This document shows positions 7,836 to 12,940 of a DNA stretch of 12,940 nt, piece after piece. The notes below the pieces were generated by a model. It saw only the letters and a list, made by a program, of their open reading frames with translations. It made no database searches and was not told the origin of the DNA. Source of the DNA: Oscillospiraceae bacterium. Lineage in GTDB: Bacteria; Bacillota; Clostridia; Oscillospirales; Ruminococcaceae. How positions within the stretch are numbered: the first letter of the stretch is position 1; each line of letters starts with the position of its first letter. Both the position numbers and the translations under genes were made by a program. Location: contig JAIRWE010000156.1 in assembly GCA_031253365.1 (NCBI GenBank), positions 1 through 12,940 of the forward strand, written 5' to 3'.

Positions 7836-9101
7836 TCATTGTGCGTACATTTCGCGCCACGCTTTGGCGCGCCGGGCTTCTTCCCGCATTTGCTCAATCG
7901 TACAGCCGTTATACTCGGTAAAAATGTTCGTATAATACTCGCCGGGAACCGCGACGGCGGTAATCGTGCCGTCGCCGTTGACGCGCGCCGCGCGACTCTC
8001 TTCGATATACCCGCTTTCGGACGGGTCAATCATTACCAAATAGCGTCCGCCGATTTCAAGGTATCCGGAGGAATAAGATATAACCTTAATGCTGTTCCCG
8101 TCCTCCGGAGCGGGGAACCGGTCGCCCGATGCGGCGGACAGCACGGATTCCGCGCGCAGTGTGTATTCATGGCGGTCATACCCCCAGTCGGTTTTGGCGG
8201 AGTTCACGGAGAGAACGGTGACTTCCGCCAACGCGCCCCAGTCGCCGGCGATTTTACCGAATACGGTGTTGGCGGCGGAAAAGTTTTCATCCGAAGTTAA
8301 TTGCTTTACATATTCCGCGATATTATTCGCGTCCTTGCCGTCGTATTTTTTGAAAGACCCGTAAATCGAATGTGACCAGACGAGACCTTTGTCGTCTACT
8401 TCAAACAAGACGTCCAAGTCGCCCGCGACACACCACATACCCTCGTTTTCCCGGTACGAAAGCGGCAGGAAGTAAACGCCGCCCTCGCGGAGCATATTGG
8501 TTTTTTCGTCGCCCATACAGCCGCCGTAAAGGGATTGCGCGACCGACAGCGTTCCGGGCATATTGCCGTTTTTGCTCCATACCGTCGAAAGGATTTGTAA
8601 GGACGAAGTCTGTTTCAGCGTGACGTCGTCCTCCCGTTGCTCGGTTCCCGATACCCGCGCAAAGACGAACATATCCGCGTAGCCGGGAAACCCGAAGAAA
8701 TCAATTATCTGAACACACGCCATCCGGTCAGCCAACATCTCTCCTTCGGTTTGAATATCGGCAAGGCTGAAGTTATCCACCGGTAAACCGGCAAGGGCAA
8801 TCCGTTCCCCGTAGGGTTCGCCGGGTGTAACGGTATCGCCGCCGTCGTTCACCGTCATATCATCTCCGGGTGTAACGGTATCGCCGTCGTTGTTCACCGT
8901 CATATTACCTCTGTCAGGTAACGGCTCGGAATTATTCAGCGTCGTTGACAGCGCAATCGCCGTAACCGCCGCCAAACAAGCCGCCGGCACAGCCCGCTTC
9001 AACCATGACAGGCTGCGGGCGTGGGGGGCTTTTTCTTCGGCGCGTTCTATGAGTTCATCGTCAATCTTTCCGATGGCATTGAATATTTTGTTGTTTTTCA
9101 C
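7836..9101 (-). CDS. Membrane-anchored anti-sigma factor-like protein with large extracytoplasmic domain
   Basis: A 421-residue protein encoded directly downstream of, and overlapping by GTGA, an ECF sigma factor gene. This is the usual arrangement for an anti-sigma partner. The short cytoplasmic head (about 1-35, beginning KIFNAIGKIDDELIERA) resembles the heads of many clostridial sigma-linked proteins. One membrane helix spans about residues 37-54. A linker with two 15-residue repeats (65-79 and 80-94, core MTVN..GDTVTPG) follows, then about 325 residues outside the membrane with no catalytic motif I recognise. There is no ZAS zinc motif (HxxxCxxC), so the inhibitory role is inferred from context. 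The GTG start has GAGGG at 9108-9112 upstream, supporting the choice. It ends 12 bases from the convergent pyrD. Confidence 0.75.
   Translation of the reverse strand: MKNNKIFNAIGKIDDELIERAEEKAPHARSLSWLKRAVPAACLAAVTAIALSTTLNNSEPLPDRGNMTVNNDGDTVTPGDDMTVNDGGDTVTPGEPYGERIALAGLPVDNFSLADIQTEGEMLADRMACVQIIDFFGFPGYADMFVFARVSGTEQREDDVTLKQTSSLQILSTVWSKNGNMPGTLSVAQSLYGGCMGDEKTNMLREGGVYFLPLSYRENEGMWCVAGDLDVLFEVDDKGLVWSHSIYGSFKKYDGKDANNIAEYVKQLTSDENFSAANTVFGKIAGDWGALAEVTVLSVNSAKTDWGYDRHEYTLRAESVLSAASGDRFPAPEDGNSIKVISYSSGYLEIGGRYLVMIDPSESGYIEESRAARVNGDGTITAVAVPGEYYTNIFTEYNGCTIEQMREEARRAKAWREMYAQ
8821..8910 (-). repeat. Tandem 45-bp duplication in the anti-sigma linker
   Basis: Two adjacent 45-bp units (8821-8865 and 8866-8910) are nearly identical. 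Each encodes 15 residues of a Thr/Asp/Gly/Asn-rich linker just outside the predicted membrane helix. The length is a multiple of three, so the frame is kept. It looks like a recent in-frame duplication that lengthens the spacer. Confidence 0.9.
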
Positions 9102-9637
9102 ATCAAACCCTCGCTTTCAAGTTTTTGTTTTAACCGCCCTCGCATACGAAGCAGCAGAGAGGTCACTTTGTTCTCGTTATATCCGTATTCGGCGGCGATT
9201 GCCTTGACGCTGCGGAGATACCAGTAACGCTTGACGAAAATATCGGCGTTTTCGGCGGGTTCGGAACGCAGGAAAGCGTTGATAACCGCCGTGATTTCGC
9301 CCTCGTCCGATTCCGGCGCGGGAATGTCGGCAAGTTCTTCCAGCGCGATTTCAACCATACCGCCGCCGCGTTTCTTCGCGCGCGCCGATTCGTAACGGTC
9401 AAGGGCAATATTTCGTGTAATCTTTCCCAAGAACGCTTTCAGCCGCTCGGGTTTTGCGGGCGGTATGGCGTTCCATGCCTTAAACCATGTTTCGTTGACG
9501 CACTCGTCGGCGTCCGAAACATTGCCCAAAATGTTGTTGGCAATCGTTCGGCAGTAAGTGCCGAACCTGTTCCCGCACTCGGTCAAAGCGTCCTCCGACC
9601 TGCGCCGAAACAGTTCGATTATTTCGCTGTCGTCCAT
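9098..9637 (-). CDS. ECF-subfamily RNA polymerase sigma factor
   Basis: A 179-residue sigma-70-family factor of the extracytoplasmic-function type. Region 2 covers about residues 10-85, with the DADECVNETWFKAW segment (43-55) for core binding and -10 recognition. Region 4 covers about 115-176, with a helix-turn-helix at VKAIAAEYGYNENKVTSLLLRMRGRLKQKL for -35 recognition. Region 1.1 and region 3 are absent, as expected for ECF factors. AGGAG at 9644-9648 lies 6 bases before the ATG. Its TGA overlaps the start of the membrane protein gene that probably restrains it. The target regulon cannot be read from the window, and I found no convincing autoregulated promoter in the upstream gap. Confidence 0.93.
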   Translation of the reverse strand: MDDSEIIELFRRRSEDALTECGNRFGTYCRTIANNILGNVSDADECVNETWFKAWNAIPPAKPERLKAFLGKITRNIALDRYESARAKKRGGGMVEIALEELADIPAPESDEGEITAVINAFLRSEPAENADIFVKRYWYLRSVKAIAAEYGYNENKVTSLLLRMRGRLKQKLESEGLM

Positions 9638-9660
9638 GGAGTTCTCCTGTACAGTGAAAA

Positions 9661-9685
9661 TCCCGTCTCATTTATAAAGACGGGA
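9661..9685 (-). terminator. Hairpin between the repeat-protein gene and the sigma gene
   Basis: TCCCGTCT at 9661-9668 is perfectly inverted at 9678-9685 (AGACGGGA) around a 9-base loop. On the - strand it is followed by TTTTC, so it could end transcription from the repeat-protein gene. It lies only 23 bases before the sigma start codon, and its loop contains a TATAAA. A promoter or attenuator role for the sigma gene is therefore also possible. Weaker hairpins lie at 9720-9740 (CGGC/GCCG then T5 on the - strand) and 9703-9714 (CGCG-GAAA-CGCG). Confidence 0.45.
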
Positions 9686-9745
9686 AATATAGTCGGATAT
9701 TGCGCGGAAACGCGAAAAACGGCGAAAAGGGGCGCTGCCGATTGT

Positions 9746-10063
9746 TTATTCCGCCATGCTTAATTCTTCGGCGGGGAACGGTATTCTTGTCGGAAGTGTC
9801 CTGCTTGCGGTTTCCACCCAGCTGACAAGCATATTTGTGGCGTTTCTTGTGATTTCGGCTTCTTCTTTAATAAGTTCAATATCGGATTGAATTTTGCCGA
9901 TGTCGGATTGGATTTTGCCGATGTCGGATTTCATGGCGCCGATGTCGGATTTCATGGTGCCGATGTCGGATTTCATGACACCGATTTCGGATTTCATGGT
10001 ACCGATTTCGGATTCGATTTTGTCGAGTTTTACGATGATTTTACCCAAAAGTTCGTTTTCCAT
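9746..10063 (-). CDS. Small heptad-repeat (coiled-coil) protein of unknown function
   Basis: A 105-residue protein that I do not recognise by function. After a short head (MENELLGKIIVKLDK) come seven consecutive 7-residue repeats of the form M/I-K/Q-S-D/E-I-G-x. Ile and Met/Ile are regularly spaced, giving a strong amphipathic coiled coil that would probably form oligomers. The tail (ITRNATNMLVSWVETASRTLPTRIPF...) is not repetitive and resembles the tails of short repeat proteins seen in many Firmicutes. There is no signal peptide or membrane helix, so it is probably cytoplasmic. AAAGGAG at 10072-10078 is 8 bases before the ATG, and a good promoter lies just upstream. The start of its promoter overlaps the stop of the ADP-ribosylglycohydrolase gene. 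Confidence 0.8.
   Translation of the reverse strand: MENELLGKIIVKLDKIESEIGTMKSEIGVMKSDIGTMKSDIGAMKSDIGKIQSDIGKIQSDIELIKEEAEITRNATNMLVSWVETASRTLPTRIPFPAEELSMAE
9882..10028 (-). repeat. Seven tandem 21-bp repeats
   Basis: Seven units of exactly 21 bp start at 9882, 9903, 9924, 9945, 9966, 9987 and 10008 on the + strand, each beginning TCGGATT. The four central units are nearly identical and the outer ones more diverged. They encode the heptads of the coiled-coil protein. Unit gain or loss by slippage would keep the frame and change coil length. Confidence 0.92.
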
Positions 10064-10101
10064 GTCATTTTCTCCTTTATTACGTATTATGAACCGCTAC
10101 C

Positions 10102-10130
10102 ATAGTATCATAAATTTTTCTGTTTGTCAA
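10102..10130 (-). promoter_or_regulatory. Sigma-A-type promoter of the heptad-repeat gene
   Basis: On the - strand a perfect TTGACA (10130-10125) is followed after 17 bp by TACTAT (10107-10102), itself preceded by TG in the extended -10 position. Initiation near 10095 would give a leader of about 30 bases. The -35 overlaps the stop codon of the upstream ADP-ribosylglycohydrolase gene, so the repeat gene can be transcribed on its own. Confidence 0.6.
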
Positions 10131-11341
10131 ATGATTTCATCTTTTTCGTCTTGCTCAATTCCGAAAAAATTCAATAACTCATTGAAATTGTCGGGGTAAT
10201 AATTGCTTCCGCGATATTCAAGGGCGCGCCCGTCCGAATATCGGACGGTTAAAGCCCAATCCGTGCCGTCGAGAACGCAAACCTCCGGGTCGGAATAATG
10301 CGTGTTCCAATGTTCGGTGTGTATGTTTGAAAAACGCTCGCGCAGTTCCTCCGCTTCCCGCTGCGAGAAACACTGTCTGTTATGCGGCTCTGCGTATTTC
10401 TCGACGCCGTCCGCGTTAAAGGAAATCCGGAGATTTATCGAAGCTTCTATATTATGGAAAGTGAAAATATTCAACGAAATCTCCGTTATTTCACTCTGTC
10501 GGTTTGAAACGCTTGTTTTCGGCGGCGCGAATTCCAACCACTCTTCGTAAATCGCCAGAAGCTCTTTGTCCAAGTAACCGAGGGCTTTTTCTTTAATATC
10601 ATCCGGGACTCCGTAATATGCCTCGGCGATTGCCCCGGTAATGGCGGCGATGGTGTCGCTGTCGCCGCCAAGCGAGACGGCGGTGCGAATTGCGTCCTCA
10701 AACGACGTCGATTCAAGAAAACACTCTATTGCTTGCGGCACGGTTTCCTGACAGGTTTCGCTGAATTTGTACGTGGCGCGGATGTCGTCAATCCGAAAAT
10801 CAAGCGGGTAAAAATCAATTGCGATTCGTTCCCGTATTTCGCTTTTTAACGCCCCGTTGCGAGCCATAAATATGGCGATTGCCGTGGCTTTCGCCCCTTT
10901 GATTCCTTCCTCGTGATTATGGGTGACCCCCGTCACAGCCTCGGCGAGTCGCTCCGCGTCCCGCTCGCTTGTCGCGGCGAATCCCGCGGGACTGACACGC
11001 ATTGCCGCTCCGTTACCGAAACTGTTATACGGTTCGGGGGTATCGCAGAACACCCAGCGGCGGAACATACCGCCGAATCCGCAGTTCGGATACTTGCGCC
11101 CGATTTCCCGCATATATTTGACGGCTAAACCGGGAAGCCGCGTGCAGTAATCGTCGTCACGCTTTTGCGTCGACGGCGATTTTGTTTTCGCGTCTTCCAT
11201 TATCGCTTTGGCGACGGCAAGGGTCATAACGCTGTCGTCGGTAACAAAGCAGCCTTCGGCAAACAAGTCAAATTCTTTGTTCCTGTGGTTGTTAAATTCA
11301 AACCGCGACCCCACTATGTCGCCGACGATTGCCCCGAGCAT
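10127..11341 (-). CDS. ADP-ribosylglycohydrolase (DraG) family protein with C-terminal extension
   Basis: Members of this family use two divalent metal ions to cleave ADP-ribose from protein side chains or from small molecules; the target here is unknown. Residues 1 to about 270 match the whole catalytic fold: MLGAIVGDIVGSRFE at the start, metal-binding TDD at 34-36, GNGAAMR at 109-115, HNHEEG at 141-146, and GGDSDTIAAITGAIAEA from 225 with Asp227, Asp229 and Thr230 as likely ligands. Residues of about 280-404 are an added domain ending DWALTVRYSDGRALEYRGSN, then YYPDNFNELLNFFG. That motif style occurs in small clostridial proteins of unknown role. ATG 11341 has AAGGAGGT at 11348-11355 upstream. 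No ADP-ribosyltransferase partner is visible nearby. Confidence 0.9.
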   Translation of the reverse strand: MLGAIVGDIVGSRFEFNNHRNKEFDLFAEGCFVTDDSVMTLAVAKAIMEDAKTKSPSTQKRDDDYCTRLPGLAVKYMREIGRKYPNCGFGGMFRRWVFCDTPEPYNSFGNGAAMRVSPAGFAATSERDAERLAEAVTGVTHNHEEGIKGAKATAIAIFMARNGALKSEIRERIAIDFYPLDFRIDDIRATYKFSETCQETVPQAIECFLESTSFEDAIRTAVSLGGDSDTIAAITGAIAEAYYGVPDDIKEKALGYLDKELLAIYEEWLEFAPPKTSVSNRQSEITEISLNIFTFHNIEASINLRISFNADGVEKYAEPHNRQCFSQREAEELRERFSNIHTEHWNTHYSDPEVCVLDGTDWALTVRYSDGRALEYRGSNYYPDNFNELLNFFGIEQDEKDEII

Positions 11342-11376
11342 TTGACGACCTCCTTATAACGGCATAGGTAAACTGC

Positions 11377-11389
11377 ATAATGCCATTAT
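11377..11389. promoter_or_regulatory. Short palindrome over the -10 of the ADP-ribosylglycohydrolase promoter
   Basis: ATAATG-C-CATTAT is a perfect 13-base dyad at 11377-11389 that overlaps the predicted -10 and start site on the - strand. This is a plausible repressor site, though AT-rich dyads this short also occur by chance. Confidence 0.35.
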
Positions 11390-11413
11390 AGCACATTTCG
11401 GAAGGAAACGCAA
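11385..11413 (-). promoter_or_regulatory. Promoter of the ADP-ribosylglycohydrolase gene
   Basis: On the - strand a perfect TATAAT (11390-11385) carries an upstream TGC, making it an extended -10. TTGCGT (11413-11408) is 17 bp upstream as a half-matching -35. Initiation near 11378 would leave a leader of about 37 bases with a strong ribosome site. Confidence 0.55.
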
Positions 11414-11421
11414 GATTTTTG

Positions 11422-11463
11422 TTAAATAATTGCGTATAATATCAATTATACGCAATTATTTAA
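11422..11463. repeat. Perfect 19-bp-arm palindrome in the divergent control region
   Basis: TTAAATAATTGCGTATAAT at 11422-11440 is perfectly inverted at 11445-11463, with a 4-base spacer ATCA. The arms are AT-rich with a GCG/CGC core, and each arm contains TATAAT reading inward. It lies between two divergent genes, 8 bp from the -35 of the leftward promoter and 10 bp from the -35 of the rightward one. A terminator is unlikely because no gene ends here. A shared operator, a cruciform, or a small mobile-element remnant remain possible. Confidence 0.9.
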
Positions 11464-11473
11464 TCTCAAAGGC

Positions 11474-11502
11474 TTGACATGACATGAATTATATGATAGA
11501 CT
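11474..11502 (+). promoter_or_regulatory. Promoter of the small gene and pseudouridine synthase
   Basis: A perfect TTGACA at 11474-11479 is followed after 17 bp by TAGACT at 11497-11502 (4 of 6 matches to TATAAT). Initiation near 11509 would give a leader of about 30 bases to the ATG at 11540. A better-looking TATGAT at 11492-11497 is only 12 bp from the -35, too close. Confidence 0.45.
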
Positions 11503-11539
11503 TGAAGTACCCTTTAATCTGCTTGAAACGGTGGGAAAA

Positions 11540-11752
11540 ATGGAAAACAACGTGCGTATTCTTAATCTGAAATTCGGAACGTGGGAAAATCAGCTCTGGT
11601 TTACGGGAACCGAGGAAAACAGCGATGAAGCGTGGAATTTTGCGCTTACGTGCTTGGACGAAATCGGCGATAACTGTTCGGGGGCTAACGAGTTTTTCGT
11701 CAAAGTCACGGAATTTTTGGAGGAACGCGGCTTTTACCGTATGGAAAAGTGA
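11540..11752 (+). CDS. Small protein of unknown function
   Basis: A 70-residue acidic protein that I do not recognise (begins MENNVRILNLKFGTWENQLWF, ends EFLEERGFYRMEK). It has no membrane helix, signal peptide or cysteine cluster; the second half (EAWNFALTCLDEIGDN..., then FFVKVTEFLEERGF) looks like two amphipathic helices. ATG 11540 has only a modest ribosome site (GGTGGG at 11530-11535), and a GTG at 11531 in the same frame is an alternative that adds three residues. Its TGA overlaps the GTG start of the pseudouridine synthase (GTGA), so translation of the two is probably coupled. The overlap and the promoter upstream are the best evidence that it is real. Confidence 0.65.
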   Translation: MENNVRILNLKFGTWENQLWFTGTEENSDEAWNFALTCLDEIGDNCSGANEFFVKVTEFLEERGFYRMEK

Positions 11753-12723
11753 GGGAAATTACCGTCGGCGGCAACGACTCGGGTCAGCGGCTCGACCGCT
11801 TCCTGATGAAGGCTTTTCCCCTGACAATCGGCGTTGTAATGAAGGCGTTGCGGAACAAGGATATAAAAGTCAATAATAAGCGCGCCGAAGCCGCCTATAA
11901 CCTGAACGAGGGCGATATTATCAGAATATTCAGGGACGATGCCCTGCTCGCCGAAAAGCCGCGCGCGGGTTGTTTTTACGGCGTTTCAACCAAGCTGAAC
12001 ATAATTTATGAAGATGAAAATATTATTTTGGCGGATAAACCCGCAGGTTTGTTGTGCCATGAGAGTGGCGAAAACTGTTCGGATACGCTGAGTAACCGAA
12101 TAAAGGCGTATTTGTACGGGAAAAACGAGTTTGTCCCCAAAAACGAAAACAGTTTTGAACCCGCGCTCTGCAATCGGCTTGACCGCAACACGGGCGGTAT
12201 CGTCGTCGCCGCGAAAACCGCCGAAGCGTTGCGTGTCCTGAACGATAAAATCAGACGCCGCGAAGTAAAAAAACTGTATTTGTGTATTCTTACGGGTATT
12301 CCCGAGAAAAAAACGGCGACCCTCACCGCTTATCTTGAAAAGGACGAAACTTCCAACACGGTCAAGATAACCGGCAAAAAAACACCGTTGAACAAAACAA
12401 TCGTCACAAGCTACCGCGTGCTTAAAACCATAGAAAAAGACGGCGGTTTGTCGTTGGCGGAGGTTGACTTGATTACGGGGAGAACGCATCAGATAAGGGC
12501 GCACATGGCGTATATCGGACACCCGCTGCTCGGCGACGGGAAATACGGGCGGCGAGCCGATTTCGCTTACGGTAAAAAGCTCGGTTTCAAATTCCAGGCG
12601 CTTTACGCCTATAAACTCGTTTTTGAGTTTAAAGAAAACTGCCCGCTGGACTATCTGAACGGCGGCAGTTTTGAAACGGGTAAAGAACAGTTTTTGAAAA
12701 CATTCGACAGGCTCGGAAGCTGA
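11749..12723 (+). CDS. RluA/RluC/RluD-family pseudouridine synthase
   Basis: Converts uridine to pseudouridine in RNA, most likely 23S rRNA, although the exact site cannot be told from the sequence. The 324 residues begin with an S4 RNA-binding domain (about 11-60: SGQRLDRFL, then KALRNKDIKVNNKRA). The catalytic domain has IIYEDENIILADKPAG at 85-100, the active-site motif NRLDRNTGG at 142-150 with catalytic Asp145, and GRTHQIRAHMAYIGHPLLGDGKYG at 244-267. The Asn before RLDR replaces the usual His, a variant I associate with clostridial members. The GTG start overlaps the upstream stop and is fixed by the S4 domain beginning REITV. It is convergent with radA, 23 bases away. Confidence 0.93.
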   Translation: MREITVGGNDSGQRLDRFLMKAFPLTIGVVMKALRNKDIKVNNKRAEAAYNLNEGDIIRIFRDDALLAEKPRAGCFYGVSTKLNIIYEDENIILADKPAGLLCHESGENCSDTLSNRIKAYLYGKNEFVPKNENSFEPALCNRLDRNTGGIVVAAKTAEALRVLNDKIRRREVKKLYLCILTGIPEKKTATLTAYLEKDETSNTVKITGKKTPLNKTIVTSYRVLKTIEKDGGLSLAEVDLITGRTHQIRAHMAYIGHPLLGDGKYGRRADFAYGKKLGFKFQALYAYKLVFEFKENCPLDYLNGGSFETGKEQFLKTFDRLGS

Positions 12724-12746
12724 GAACCTGTATTCAGTGAGATTGC

Positions 12747-12940
12747 CTAATTCGGCGACGACGAACGCTTAGCCGCCCCGAACGTCTGCGCGAGGTTCGC
12801 CGCGCCGATTATGCTTATACCGTAATCCTCGCCCTTATTAAGCTGATTTAAAGCGGGTTTCGGGATTATGCAGGTCGAAAATCCCATTCGCGCACATTCG
12901 CGTATGCGTTCGGCGGCGTTGCTGACAGAGCGTATTTCGC
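12747..12940 (-). CDS. radA: DNA repair protein RadA, C-terminal end (partial)
   Basis: The last 63 codons of a gene that continues beyond the right edge; the TAG stop is at 12747-12749. The peptide starts EIRSVSNAAERIRECARMGF, continues with CIIPKPALNQ, and has GISIIGAANLAQTFGA near the end. This matches the C-terminal Lon-protease-like domain of RadA/Sms (family pattern GE[IV]R.VS...QRI.EA..LGF). RadA is a RecA-like ATPase and helicase that helps process branched recombination intermediates. The zinc finger and ATPase motifs would lie outside the window. It ends in a Ser-rich tail (KRSSSPN). Confidence 0.88.
   Translation of the reverse strand, partial: EIRSVSNAAERIRECARMGFSTCIIPKPALNQLNKGEDYGISIIGAANLAQTFGAAKRSSSPN

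Noticed and set aside
9882..10028. CRISPR-like regular repeats
   Set aside because: The 21-bp units are directly adjacent with no spacers, are in frame, and encode heptads of a coiled coil.
11422..11463. Rho-independent terminator
   Set aside because: The stem is AT-rich, no U-tract follows, and both neighbouring genes start rather than end here.
12724..12746. Terminator between the pseudouridine synthase and radA
   Set aside because: The 23-base gap shows no stem of useful length and no T run.

Overview
The window reads as chromosomal DNA of a clostridial Firmicute, probably an uncultured gut or rumen lineage. The evidence is purine-rich Shine-Dalgarno sites (AGGAG or GGAGG) at most starts, sigma-A-like promoters, a class 1B dihydroorotate dehydrogenase pair (PyrK/PyrD), and an ECF sigma/anti-sigma pair of a type common in Clostridia. 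This placement is inferred from protein style; no rRNA or tRNA is present to confirm it.

Positions 1-217 are an AT-rich leader holding two candidate promoters, interleaved inverted repeats and a possible 27-codon ORF. Positions 218-7823 carry a tightly packed pyrimidine operon on the + strand: pyrC, pyrF, carB, an unrecognised four-helix membrane protein gene, pyrK and pyrD. The genes abut or overlap by a few bases, which points to one transcript with translational coupling. Together they cover the carbamoyl phosphate synthase large subunit, dihydroorotase, dihydroorotate dehydrogenase (catalytic and electron-transfer subunits) and OMP decarboxylase. carA, pyrB, pyrE and pyrR are not in the window.

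Positions 7836-11341 are all on the - strand, convergent with pyrD. Read in transcription order they are: an ADP-ribosylglycohydrolase-family protein with a C-terminal extension, a small protein built on 21-bp/7-residue repeats, an ECF sigma factor, and its overlapping membrane-anchored partner, a likely anti-sigma factor or sensor. The repeat-protein gene has its own good promoter, and a hairpin separates it from the sigma gene.

Positions 11342-11539 are a divergent control region with a perfect 19-bp-arm palindrome midway between two predicted promoters. To its right a small unrecognised gene overlaps an RluA/RluC/RluD-family pseudouridine synthase gene (+ strand). The 3' end of radA (- strand) runs off the right edge.

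Most of the window is ordinary housekeeping. The less explained parts are the membrane protein inside the pyr operon, the palindrome in the divergent region, the leader upstream of pyrC, and the ADP-ribosylglycohydrolase/heptad-repeat neighbourhood. I see no CRISPR array, intact mobile element or recognisable defence system. No stretch over 300 bases lacks a gene.
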